Source: Hibiscus mutabilis | Lineage: Eukaryota > Streptophyta > Magnoliopsida > Malvales > Malvaceae | NCBI GenBank assembly: GCA_019671005.1 | Contig: CM033724.1 | Location: 23,661,786-23,725,785, forward strand | DNA: 64,000 bases | Direction of reading: 5' to 3' | Shown: positions 1 to 10,535 of the stretch, piece after piece | How the letters are laid out: the number at the start of each line of letters is the position of its first letter | How positions within the stretch are numbered: position 1 is the stretch's first letter | Position numbers and translations under genes: made by a program | The notes under the pieces: generated by a model | Told to the model about the DNA's origin: nothing | Databases searched by the model: none | What the model saw: only the letters and a program-made list of their open reading frames with translations

Positions 1-622
1 ACACACAGCATTATCTCAGATATAAGTTTGTGCTTAGGAACTGTGTAAGATACTTCACAAATAGATAAAGTCGCATTAGAGGGGCTAATCATGCAAACAA
101 CCTACAAATGAGGTTTAAAGATTAATTGCTTTACTGAAAGGCAAGTGATGTGTGCTGTTGTTAATAGGGGTATTCATGGTTAACCGTTGTAGTATTTTGG
201 TTAACCAGAATGAGATGAACACATTATCTTTAAACATTATCATCTAATTACACTAAGAACAAAACCTACAGGTTAACCGTTGTAGTATGTTGGTTAACCA
301 TGAACACCCTAGACTTGTTAAGGTATCCTTATAGTTTCCTGAGCACTGAGACTACAATATTGTTTACCGTTGTGCTGTTTGTATATTTTAACATGGAAGT
401 AGATAATAAAATGATTGCCTCGACTTTAAGATGAAAAATTCTGACAGAAAGAAATTTGGAGATTATTGTTGTTGAGTTATCTAATTGATTGCCAATGAAC
501 ATGTTTTGTCCTCGGTTACTAGGTACTTAAGTCTTATCCTTTTGTGTGATTCAGTAGAGTCGTTGTTTTAGCTTCTTATTCAAATCTTAACTTTCGTTCT
601 TGTCTTTTTTTCTTGCTTAAAG
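1..622 (+). other. Intron of TL29 at the left edge
   Basis: No exon-like reading frame is visible before the splice acceptor AG at 621-622. Frame and splice phase of the next exon show that coding sequence must precede it, so this stretch is intron, with the 5' exons (transit peptide and N-terminal half) outside the window. It carries a small MITE at 165-311. Confidence 0.7.
165..311. mobile_element. Short hAT-type MITE inside the TL29 intron
   Basis: The ends are terminal inverted repeats of about 20 bases: TAGGGGTATTCATGGTTAAC on the left, matched by the reverse complement of the right end, which reads TAGGGTGTTCATGGTTAAC. A motif GGTTAACCGTTGTAGTAT occurs twice in direct orientation inside. 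TAGGG termini suit hAT MITEs. TTGTTAA occurs on both sides, but offset by 3 bases on the right, so the target duplication is not clean. It has no coding capacity. Confidence 0.6.
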
Positions 623-1911
623 CTCAGAGTTAAGCCGACCCGAAAATAAGGGGCTTTCAGCTGCTGTGAGTTTGTTAGATGAAGCAAAGAAGGAAATTGA
701 TTCATATTCCAAGGGAGGACCTATCTCATATTCAGATCTCATCCAATATGCAGGTGAAGTTATGCCCTCTGTCATAGCTATCTAGCCTGAGTATTTCATT
801 TGAGAAGCGGCAACGGTAATTCACCTGACATAGCATTTGTTTATTCTATCCAGCTCAAACTGCTGTCAAGTCTACTTTTCTGGCAGCTGCTACTAGCAAA
901 TGCGGTGGGAATGAAGAGAAAGGAAGAACATTATATGCGGCATATGGTTCAAACGGACAGGTCCTTTTCTTTAAGCGAAAATTCTGTCACCTGTTCTTTA
1001 GCATCTAATCTATTACTGGTATTTCCTCCTTGAGTTTGTAGTCTTAAATACTATATATATGATTGAAGTTGGCATTTCATTTTTATCAATACTGTTATTG
1101 TTATATTGTGCCAACAGTGGGGCTTGTTCGATAGGCAATTTGGACGAAGTGATGCTGAAGAGCCAGACCCAGAGGGAAGAGTGCCTCTTTGGGAGAGAGC
1201 AAGCGTGCAAGAAATGAAAGACAAGTTCAAAGCAGTTGGCTTTGGTCCTCGTCAGGTAGTTCCTCATTTTCGCTTTTATTACAATCACTTTCTTAAGTTC
1301 TTAATCTTCACTAAACCCAGCAAAGCACCAAAAAGACATGCTTGTACACTCACAAGCATTATAGGACATGTTTAATGTTTTCATGCATATTGTTTTCTCC
1401 CCTGTACCGCCCCATCTGCCCTACTTTTGGGTGCCACAGCCTTAACCTTTATGTGATTTTCGGTCAATCGCCATGCATGCACCCTAATCTCAGTCATTTA
1501 TTTTCTTGTATCGGATGATCAGCTAGCTGTGATGTCTGCATTCTTGGGTCCAGACCAGAGTGCAACAGAGGCCTTATTAGTTACTGATCCAGATGTTTCT
1601 CCTTGGGTTCAAAAATACCAGCGGAGCCGAGAAACTGTGTCCCAAACAGATTATGAGGTTCGTTCCTTGTTTCTCCTTATGTAGCAAGAGCTCCATCCTT
1701 GAATGGTTGCCAAGTTCAACATGAAAATCGTAATTCCGTCCTGTTAAACATTAAAACCGGGTCTTGCTTTAAACCCGATTCTACAATTCTCCTATCGCAG
1801 GTTGATCTGATAACTACACTTACAAAGCTAAGTTGCTTGGGGCAGCAAATCAATTATGAGGCATACACCTATCCGGTCAGAAAGATTGAACTGAGCAAAC
1901 TGAAATTATAG
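623..1911 (+). CDS. TL29: TL29 / APX4, thylakoid lumen 29 kDa ascorbate-peroxidase-like protein, last five exons (partial)
   Basis: Five exons join in frame: 623-753, 854-960, 1118-1255, 1523-1657 and 1801-1911 (stop TAG). All introns are GT-AG and the exons together give 206 residues. The protein reads through SELSRPENKGLSAAVSLLDE, KCGGNEEKGRTLYAAYGSNG, WGLFDRQFGRSDAEEPDPEG and WVQKYQRSRETVSQTDYEVD to the C-terminus ELSKLKL. I recognise this as TL29 (APX4), a lumenal protein associated with photosystem II that keeps a peroxidase fold but is known to lack normal haem binding and ascorbate peroxidase activity. About 140 N-terminal residues, including the bipartite lumen transit peptide, lie to the left. 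The exons are intact with no stop or frameshift, so the gene is probably functional. The assignment is from memory of the family, not a search. Confidence 0.9.
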
Positions 1912-2504
1912 GCTGAAGCTGCGGCAGCAAATAATGTGGTATGAACTCCGACAACAAATTTTCCAAGTTGAATGTTCTTATCATGGTTTTAATGTATTGA
2001 ATAAGAAATGAAAGATACTTGTTAGTATCAATCCACCCTTCAATTTCCATTTGAATTTTTATAACAAATGTTTGTTGTTGTAATGTAATCTGTCAGCTAA
2101 ATAACCTCGTACTTGCATGGTTTACGTCAATCTTCCATGCGAGTTCATCACAACCCCTCTTCATTTAGTATCTTTTATACTGAATTCCATTCATTACAAA
2201 ATTGAAACATGCTAGGTATACGGCGGGATTGGCTTTTTAAAAATTCAAATATATTATTAATTATTATTTTATTGGAGAAACAACAATTTATTCCATTATG
2301 TTCGTTGATTCGCATTCTGGCACAAATTTTTTAAAATATCCATGTTTTTAATTCGTTCAAAGTAGGATTATTTTGGTGATCAATGTGTCAGAGTTGGGTC
2401 TATGAAGAAATGGAGTCAGTATTCAGATCCTAAAGAACCACTAAGCCTTGGTCAAACAATGAAAAAGGTTTTTTAAACTAATCAAATTCTTTAAATTTAG
2501 TTAA
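1912..2504 (+). other. TL29 3' UTR and downstream spacer
   Basis: The stop codon is followed by AT-rich sequence with AATAAG-like candidates for poly(A) signals near 2000. A further in-frame stretch of ten codons (AEAAAANNVV) follows the stop before a second stop at 1942-1944. Beyond about 2100 I see no gene. Confidence 0.4.
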
Positions 2505-3360
2505 ATGTCTTTTGAACAAGGGAAATTTCATTCAACAATAGAGACCATTCCTACTAAAGGAAGAACAAACATTACCAAAGAAAATATAAAAATTAATCCT
2601 AAAAATCAGGGAAAACGAAGGCTGCTGAAGCGCCTGGACAACGCACCCCACAATGGAAACCCAAACAGACAAAGAAACAAGGAAAACACGAACAAAGGAA
2701 GTGTAACATTTTCGCTAATATAAACATCCGACTGTAGTTCTGAAACCATCTAGACCTCAAGTGAGCTCCAAGGTCCCTATATGAAAATTCGAGACCTGAT
2801 CATTATGATTACGATTGAGATAATAACAGCCACGATGAGGTTAAGGAAGACAAGCAAGACGGTCACTATCACCGAAATAGGAAAAACAAACTCCAAAGGG
2901 AGGTGAAAATCGTTCAAAGGGATTCTCAGAGAGATTCCAGAAGGATAAAAAATCGTGTAAAACAAGGGTTCAGGAGGCAGTCGGTGGGGATGGAGAAGCA
3001 CCGGAGAAACTGAGAAGGTTAGTCGGAGTTGGATAAGGAAGAGGTTCACTGGCAAAATCATCGGATCTTCCGAATCCACTCCTGACGCAGAGAAATCCTT
3101 GCCTCCCCACACACCATAGCACCGGGAGAAAGAGCAACAAACGTCAGGAAGAAGGGCCTCCAACGAATGTTCAAAGGGATCCACACCAAAGAGCCAAGAT
3201 CGAGGAAGGAAGGAAAACAACGTCTGAGGGCAAGAGGAAGGAAGGAGGGTGGTTGAGAGTAGACGGACGTCCCCGACGACATCAGCACTATTGGAGAGAA
3301 ATTTTCTAGATAATAAAAAATGAAAGAGAAAGAGTGTTGGATTGAAAGAGTATTCCAAAA
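2505..3360. other. Unassigned stretch, purine-rich on the plus strand
   Basis: Short overlapping open frames exist on both strands (72 residues plus, 193 residues minus). The plus-strand product is very rich in K, R, Q and E and the minus-strand frame is a hydrophobic shadow of it. Neither resembles a family I know. It may be a decayed coding sequence or retroelement piece, since composition differs from the AT-rich flanks. I do not call a gene here. Confidence 0.25.
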
Positions 3361-3392
3361 GTATTGACTAGACTTAATAACAATAACATTTA

Positions 3393-3492
3393 CCTGAAAG
3401 AGAACTGTGAAAGCATATGGAGGACCAAAGACCAAGACCACCCCTTTAAGAAAAGTCATCAATGCTGACTCTGGAAGGCTTAGATTAGCCAT
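3393..3492 (-). other. Possible orphan exon of unknown function
   Basis: Read on the minus strand, an ATG at 3490-3492 opens a 33-residue frame starting MANLSLPESALMTFLKGVVL, partly hydrophobic, ending exactly at CAG followed by GTAAATG, a good splice donor. A stop lies directly upstream in the same frame. No matching downstream exon could be recognised. The plus strand of the same stretch is also open and ends INADSGRLRLAI before a stop, so strand is uncertain. I do not recognise either product. Confidence 0.25.
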
Positions 3493-4029
3493 TTAGCCTC
3501 AACGTCAAATAAAAGTCTTGATCCTCACGGGAAAGTGGTGGAAACACCAAGACACAAACTATAAACTCTTCTTCCATGACTTGCTTAATATGTGAACATT
3601 CATTTCTTACAAACTTATTGCTTTAATGGCCTAATTCTATGAAAACAAACTAGCCCCAACTCTTCATTTTTCTCTTGATGTATCGAATGAGGAAGCATGA
3701 TCTCCAAATAAAGAAGATAACAGAAACAAACAGCTAAATGATTTCCCAACAAAATTGGAAACTTTGTAAATCCACTGATGGCTAAAAGAAAATAACATAT
3801 TAAAACATTAGCAACATCATATATAGGTAGATTAACATAGTTTCAAGTATCTGTTCTGTTTTACATATAAAAAAAGGAAAAGAAGAAACAAGCTTCTAAC
3901 TCTAACTGACCAAGGTGAGACAATTTTTATGTTTATCCAACCCCCCTAAGCATGTACAAAATGCCTAAAACCACAATTTTTTCCTTGTTTGTTTTCCCTT
4001 TCAAACAACTTGCCTGAAATTAGAACTTG
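3493..4029. other. Spacer between the orphan stretch and the VQ gene; contains VQ-gene 3' UTR
   Basis: AT-rich, with no reading frame of note. The part nearest 4029 must include the 3' UTR of the minus-strand VQ gene. Confidence 0.4.
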
Positions 4030-4905
4030 TCAAAGACTTGGCCATTTTGGGCTTGGCACGGGCACCGTTGGTGAAAGTGGGAATCCAAACTGACCCGAAT
4101 TCGGAGAAAATAACAAACTTGGGGAAAGTAAAGCATACGGTGACCTTGGGGAATTCAAGCAGCCGAATGGTAGTGGCTGTTGCTGTTGTGGGGCGGTCAA
4201 GTTGTTCCAACGGGGTGAAACAAGTGGTGCCAATGGTGGGAACCCTGCGGATTGCTTTGGGTTGGGATCAACAGTGCTGGGTTTAGAGTTCTGTATGTAT
4301 CGCATATAGGCCGAGACCGGCGATTCTGCCGCCGCGTGTACAGCCGGGAATGGCGGGAGTGGCGAAAGAGGCGCCGTAGCAGGCGGCCTTTGATTCATGA
4401 CGGTATTAACAGTGGGGCCACCAGCGGGAGGGTAAGACAAGAGGTTCATATTGAGGACGGCGCAATTCATCATGAGGGGAGGTCGGTTGCTAACCTGCGC
4501 CAATGGAGGAGGTCGGATACTCTGAAGTCGAGAGCTTTGCGGTTTGGGTTGGTGGATGGGCGGCGGAGTAGGAAACCGCTCGTGAGCCGGTGAACCGGTC
4601 AGCTTCTGTACGACATCCCTGAAGTCGTTTTTGTTGATGTTGTAAACAGGTGGCTGGTGCTGTTGAGCCTGGAGACTGCTTTGGTTAGGATTCGGAAGCT
4701 GAGGTGGCGGCTGCGCCTGGGTAAGGTTGTGGGCGAGTTCAAAGGAAGGATTCCGGATAAGAGAAGCGGAGGCGGAGGGTTTAGAAATCTTATGGGAAAG
4801 CTTGTTGAGGTGTTTAAGGTAATGATCTCGATTGTTAAGGTTGTTGGCGGTGGAGCTACTGGTGGTTATGGTGGATTCAGCAGAAGATTGGCAGCTTTTC
4901 TCCAT
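4030..4905 (-). CDS. VQ-motif protein, HAIKU1/VQ14-like
   Basis: Single-exon gene of 291 residues, stop at 4030-4032. Residues 95-104 are FRDVVQKLTG, the VQ motif (FxxxVQxLTG) that defines this plant family and binds the C-terminal WRKY domain of WRKY transcription factors. The flanking context PPVYNINKND and SPAHERF, the long proline- and glutamine-rich linkers, and a C-terminal block of S-P dipeptides (FGCLNSPRSPYALLSP) fit the HAIKU1/VQ14 and VQ9 branch, whose members regulate endosperm and seed size or stress signalling. The N-terminus is serine/threonine-rich and disordered. HAIKU1 is about 310 residues, so the length fits. VQ proteins are usually intronless and nuclear, as expected here. 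The frame is intact. Several long plus-strand frames over it are shadows. The family call is firm; the subgroup is an inference. Confidence 0.85.
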   Translation of the reverse strand: MEKSCQSSAESTITTSSSTANNLNNRDHYLKHLNKLSHKISKPSASASLIRNPSFELAHNLTQAQPPPQLPNPNQSSLQAQQHQPPVYNINKNDFRDVVQKLTGSPAHERFPTPPPIHQPKPQSSRLQSIRPPPLAQVSNRPPLMMNCAVLNMNLLSYPPAGGPTVNTVMNQRPPATAPLSPLPPFPAVHAAAESPVSAYMRYIQNSKPSTVDPNPKQSAGFPPLAPLVSPRWNNLTAPQQQQPLPFGCLNSPRSPYALLSPSLLFSPNSGQFGFPLSPTVPVPSPKWPSL

Positions 4906-5100
4906 TTTTACACACTAAAAAAGAAAGAAACTGTGTACCACTGCAACTCCCTTTCACTCTTGATCTAACAAGGATCAATTTGTGGAGGGGCGATCTGAAA
5001 GGGTGGGCGAATAGGGACAAAGGGAAAGATGTGAAGAAGCAGTTCACGGAGTTTATCCACCCAATAACATGAAAATGAACGATGCCTCCAAATATAACCT
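4906..5100 (-). promoter_or_regulatory. 5' leader and proximal promoter of the VQ gene
   Basis: Upstream of the minus-strand ATG at 4905 there is a purine/pyrimidine-biased leader (AAAAAAGAAAGAAA read on the plus strand) and then mixed sequence. No convincing TATA box could be fixed by eye, so the transcription start is unknown. Confidence 0.3.
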
Positions 5101-8100
5101 TCTTTTACTGCTAGAAATTTCAAGACATAAAATAGAGGAACAAAAATTCTCTGGCACTGACTATGCCCTCTTTCTGTCCCACAATAAAAAAAATATTAAA
5201 ATTTTTTTTTTAAATTTTAACTCCAAATTTTACATCTTAAATCATAAACCTTACCCCCTATAAAATATATCCTACCTATAATTTTCTAAACCCTAATTAT
5301 AACCCCTAACTTTAAATCTTAAATCTTAAACCTACTACTTTTAAAATGAGACATAAAAAGAGATATAATTAAGGCACATGTGATTTTCATCCAAAACATA
5401 AATTCTAAAACTACCAACGTTTTTGTCCATATGATTAACAATTACGAGGTACTGGTATTTCAATTTAAAGTTGTATTACGTATTTGATACGTCTTGTATC
5501 GTGAACATATTAGATATAGTTTAGGTATTGTAAGTATTTTTTCTTTGGTTTAAATAAAAAATTAACACCTAAACTATTCTTTTTGTTTGGTTTTAGGTGG
5601 TAGCCTTTAAACTATTTTTAGTCAAAATTAATCCATAAATTATCATTTCCGATTACTTTAAGTTTGGTAGTTATTTAAGCCAAAAAATTATTTCGGCCAA
5701 TAGAATGTTGACACATCACAAAGATATTTTGACTAATAGATAGTTTAGGAACTAAAAGAAAAAATGATATAGTTTAAGTACTTATTTTGACCAAAAATAT
5801 TTTAGAGACTTAAAGTGAACAAAAATGATAATTTAAAGACTTATTTTGACCAAATAATAGTTTAAGGACTAAAAACAAACAAAGAACATATTTTAAGAGC
5901 TGTTTTTTTATTTAAGCATTTTTTATTCTATTTTTTTTCTTTTTTCTTGTTTATATGATTCAACTATAAGTATAAAAATATATATAATGTTATGTTTGCA
6001 TAATTTTTATAATTTTTATTTTTATATTTTTAAAATTTAAAATTTATTTTATATTTACTGTATATTTACCATACACGTACTTTATAATCTTAAAATTATT
6101 GTTTTTTTTCATTTCTATACTCATAACCGTATCAATACAACGTAGATTCACATTTGCATTTTTTTTTTGAAATCGGACTGCACCAGGTTTCTGCCTCTTT
6201 CTTTCCTCCTGTATTAACTCGATTCAACATGTGTTTAGTTAATTAATTAATTTAATCCATGGATTATTTAATAAATGATTGAATTTGATTGGTTTGGGTG
6301 CTTGAAATTAAAAGGTGTGTGATTAATGGTGTTGAGCTTGTCCAGCCACCTTTTTGCTGTTGGAATCTGGTCAAAGTTCCGTTTGAAACGGAGCACCGTA
6401 AATTTTTCAATCCGAATTAGTCTGACACCCTGGTGTCATTTATTTAGGGTCCAATTCCAAAACAAAAACTGAAAAAAAAGGGATTAATTTCAACATCCTT
6501 CTGTTGCCTGACCACTATCTTTCCCATTCTCCAGTGTGGGATTTCCTCTTATTCAAAATTTGTGTCCCAATCACAATTATACTATTTGAAGGGTAAACAA
6601 CATCATTGGTTATTAAATTATTTTTTTATTCATTAAATTATTTTTTTAATAAAATCGTCACTGATATTTTTTTTATATTTTAATCATTTATCGTTAAAAA
6701 GCTCATGAAAAAATTAATAGTTTAATGAACAAAACAGTAAATAAGCAATAAGTTGAAAACCAAAATAGAAAAAAATAACATTAGTGACTATATTAAAAAG
6801 CGCAACGCTAATAACGATTTTGTAAAAATAATAGTTTATTGGACTATAACAGAAAAGTTAGAATAATTTAGTGAGGAATTATGTTGTTTCAATAAAACCA
6901 ACCTCAAATAAAAGGCAAAATTTGAAATTTATTTAAAATTTAAAATATTAGATTTTTTGATAATATTTTAGGTTAAATTTTCCGTGTTTTTGGACAAGTA
7001 TAGATATTTATTTTGTAAGTATCGATACTTAATTTTTTTTTATAACATTTTAAGTTTTTAAACAAGTATCGATACTTGTAAAAAAAATAAAAAAATAAAA
7101 AAATATTATAAAAAATTTAATATTCTAAATTTTTAAACAAATATTAAAACTTATCATCGTTTAACCGTACCGTAAATTTGTTGTATGTTAGACTAGTCCC
7201 ACCTTTGCTCGTTATAAAACAATTATCATAAATTTGAGAGACAAAGGCTGGCCCACAACTCATTCTCAGCTAACCTTTTCTCTGTTTTTTGTTTATTAAT
7301 TTGGTTTGATTAAAGGATGTTATTGTTTCGAGTCCCGGGGTTCTCTTACTTGTCAGTACACATGTAAATGCAGTCGATTATGACCCAAATCTTATTCCAT
7401 TCGATTTCAATAAACATAAAACATTAACAATTTAATTTATCAAATTAGAATTTAAACTAAACTAAAGCTAAAATAATAAAAAACTACACCGAAATGATTT
7501 GAAATCGTAATGACTTAAATAAAAAATTCAATTCTTAAATTAAATGCCCCGAATAAATATAAAAATTATTATATACTCTCAGCTCACCACGTCATCTATA
7601 ATTTTATTAACAAAAAATAGTCAACTAATTCCTTTTTCCTCCATGTTATTTTTTTTAAATATGAATCTTCACTTTCTTTTTTGTTATGTAAATAGTTACA
7701 TAGAAGTTAATTATGATTAGATTAGCGATATGAAAAAAAAATTAATCAACTAATTTTTAGTAGATGCGACCATAAATAACGTAATGAGCCGAAACCATAT
7801 AATAATTTTTCCTAATCAATAGATTTGATTGTAAGATATGCATTTAATCAATCTTCCTCCAAAACCATTTTCACTAGAGTTGCCTCCTGATTTAATTAAT
7901 TGCAACATTTTTTTCCCAATTTCAGATGCATGTATGCGTATGGAGTTGTGTTTTTTATTCATGATTTTATTGTGTTTAATGCAATTTTTTTGACAAAATT
8001 TAAATTTAATATTATTCTAATCCTATTTAAAGAGAACGTGAAAAAAGGCTTTAAAAAATATTAAAATTTATGACCTAAAATAAAAGAACAAAGATGAATA

Positions 8101-8430
8101 ACTTATTTAACCCAATACATGCTCAGTTTAATGCAATTTGAGATTATAATTATGACTATTAAAATTCAAATGGAATGCTTTTTTTGTCTCTTAGTCTGAA
8201 CCAGATAGACACAGAGAGTATTGTCAATATCAGAGACAAATGATGTGGGCCTAAATCACCGTAAAGAAGATATAATGTCTTTCAATTGCTTGTCCTATAA
8301 GCTTGTACATTCAACCATCAATAGTTACAAGAAGATGAAAGGTGAAGGGTTATGGGAAAATAAAGGTGAAAGGTTGTTATAATGGACATCCACATTTAAT
8401 GATATTCATAACAATCATTTTGGATGTCCT
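5101..8430. other. AT-rich intergenic spacer without recognisable genes
   Basis: Mostly A+T runs and short frames. It contains degenerate TAAACCCTAA-like words (about 5255-5330), recurring phrases of the type 'TTTAAGGACTTATTTTGACCA' broken up over 5510-5890 that suggest an old repeat, and two ATCGATAC palindromes (7017-7079). A purine/pyrimidine-mixed patch at 6170-6590 could be old genic or LTR material, but I see no frame in it. Confidence 0.5.
7017..7079. repeat. Two palindromes AAGTATCGATACTT
   Basis: AAGTATCGATACTT occupies 7017-7030 and ACAAGTATCGATACTTGT occupies 7062-7079; both are perfect palindromes. A decayed third copy (ACAAGTATAGATATT) begins near 6994. The core is close to the TACCGATAC words found in several LTRs of this window. 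Confidence 0.8.
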
Positions 8431-8443
8431 AAAATCTTTGTCT

Positions 8444-8605
8444 TATTAAAATTTTGCTAGGAACAATTATGCGGGACAAAAATAGATGAAGTAAAAAGAG
8501 TACACCATATTTTAATATGCAAGACACACTTCCTCATTAAAAATCTTTCTAGAAAAATTCACTTGGATAAAACAATAGATAAGGAAAAAGAGCACAACAC
8601 TTATT
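8444..8605 (+). repeat. Tandem duplication of about 90 bases, LTR-like
   Basis: ATTAAAATTTTGCTAG, a spacer, GGGACAAAAATAGATGAAG and AAAAAGAG (8444-8500) recur in diverged form from about 8537 (ATTAAAAATCTTTCTAG, GGATAAAACAATAGAT, AAAAAGAGCACAAC). This phrase is familiar to me from plant LTRs, so this is likely a solo LTR relic; borders were not found. An inverted repeat GGACATCCA/TGGATGTCC lies just upstream at about 8383-8430. Confidence 0.4.
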
Positions 8606-8639
8606 TACTCCTCTTCAATGGTGCATCACTTGAGATCTT

Positions 8640-10034
8640 TAAAAACAACACAATCCAATATTTAAAATTAACTTCCCAAATATAGTGGAAGAGACCTGAC
8701 GCGTGTTGGATGTATGTGCAATTAAGAATAAGTATACTCGTCGCTCAAGTAATTTAATGATGAGTAGAGTGTCGAACCCAAAGGGATTGGAGTAACAAAC
8801 TCAAAGCAATTACACTTAAAAGTTAGTAGAATAGTATTGGTGTGTGATATGATTATGAACTAAATTCAATACAAGTAAAAGTAGTAATGATCAAAAGGCA
8901 AACAGATGCTGTAGCAAAGAGTATAATGATTATGGATGCTGGTTTATTGCCTAAGAATTATGCTAATTATTATTCGAATGCTATAGCAGTTGACAATACA
9001 TGTCTACGTAAACCAATTATATACTTATCTACTCGACATGGTTTTCTAATTAACTCATAGACTCTCTCGATACCTAGAAGTTGATAATAAGAAGTTATGG
9101 CAATGCATGTCTGCGTATACCCTAACAACTTATTATCTGTTCAAGTTCCCCTTATTAGTCGTTGAAATCCTAAACTTATGTTTAAGCCAGATTAGAACCT
9201 AAGTTAACAGCTTAATCTCTATTGTTCACGTTTGTCTAACTTAATTCCTCGATATTAAGTCACAAATCAATAATTAAAATGTCTCTCTTGATAGCTCTTA
9301 CAATAATTATGCATGAAGAACGATGAACATAATAGATAAAGAAAATGTGCTATAACATTGAACAAATAATTAAAACATAAAATCTTAAAAACAGTAAACC
9401 CGATAAAAGAGTATTTAGCTCATGTCTGAGCAAATATCATCCATAACAGAAATAGTAAAATTTATGGCAGTTTATCAAGCAAAAGAAAAAGAAAGTCAAG
9501 CATCCTCGAATTCTCCTCCAAGCCCTCGAACTGTGCTGCAATGCTTCTCACTCCTCAAACCTCTCTCGATAGCTCTCGTCGTGTGGGGACTTATCTTGAC
9601 CTCAATGGTAGTCGTTCTTTGATAATTGAAGACAAAAGGTTGTTTTCTATAATCAAGCTCTCTTTGTATTGTTGCCCAAGTTGCCTTTATATAGGCGGCA
9701 AAGCTTGGGTTAAGAAACCCAAAAGCACGCGAAACCTCTTTGATGAGGATCTCGCTTTTCGTGCCATTCAATGAAGTCCCTAATGGAGAGGAGTCCATAT
9801 GTAAGTTGATAATCAATAGTCAAGGTTCGTTTCAAACTCTGCTACACTTCAAGGGATGCTGCTTCGCTGCTCCTGTATTCCATTGCCTTGGTTGCCTCCA
9901 GCACACGCACAGCTAAAAACTTCTACCTTTCCCATTAAAAACATCAATATACATAACAATTAAGCTTACACACCATTAACTCACTAACTACATGCAAAAT
10001 ACTCCTAAATGCAACTATATGAGCTTGAAAACAT
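8640..10034. repeat. Unclassified dispersed-repeat-like sequence, left part of the site hit by the Tat element
   Basis: Moderate-complexity sequence with a phrase GTATACTCGTCGCTCAAGTA near 8733, typical of plant interspersed repeats, and a TATA-like TTTATATAGG near 9685. It ends where the Tat element inserted, and its continuation is 22473 onward. The 106-residue minus-strand frame at 9496-9816 has no family signature and I do not call it a gene. Confidence 0.35.
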
Positions 10035-10039
10035 GCAAT
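10035..10039. repeat. Target site duplication GCAAT, left copy
   Basis: GCAAT directly precedes the 5' LTR; the same five bases directly follow the 3' LTR at 22468-22472. Confidence 0.85.
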
Positions 10040-10504
10040 TGTAATCACTTATTTTTATCTGTAAATACATATTAGTGTTGCATGTATACATATTATATTA
10101 TATGTTTATTATGTGCATGAGTGTTATTAGTCTATGTGTACATGTATATTATAAACTATGTATGTATACGTATTAAATACGGTGTATGTGTGTCGCGTAT
10201 GCATCTATATTTAGTACGAGCGTATTTGTTTTTATGGTTAATTATGTGTATAATTGTATATGTATGTATACTGGTATGTTATAATTAATGTTTGCATAGG
10301 TATATACGTATGTATTGTTGTATGTGTATTGCTGTTATAATTATACTATTGGGCTAATATAAAATGAAAATCCAAAAAATATATTAAACCCAAATAAATG
10401 AATTACAGTCCAAGTCCAATTACAAATCTAATATTATTACAAGGCCCGGTTGGCCCAAACCCAAACCTATTTAATTCTAATTATTTTTGGTGCAGGTGAC
10501 TATG

Positions 10505-10535
10505 GGCCGTTGGATCAAGATCTGATCCAACGGCC
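10505..10535. repeat. Palindrome in the Tat LTR
   Basis: GGCCGTTGGATCA at 10505-10517 is followed after 5 bases by its reverse complement at 10523-10535. A second one in the 3' LTR at 20315-20340 is a perfect 26-base palindrome (half site CCGTTAGATCAGA); the 5' copy near 10764 has lost part of its right arm. A related GGATCAGATCTAATCC stands near 40188 in the minus-strand solo LTR. Confidence 0.8.

Noticed and set aside
2777..3358. 193-residue hydrophobic minus-strand frame
   Set aside because: Hydrophobic product arises from reading a purine-rich plus strand backwards; no membrane-protein family recognised and the start is arbitrary.
4038..4968. Plus-strand frames of 82-113 residues opposite the VQ gene
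   Set aside because: Arginine-rich shadows of the S/P-rich VQ protein coding strand.
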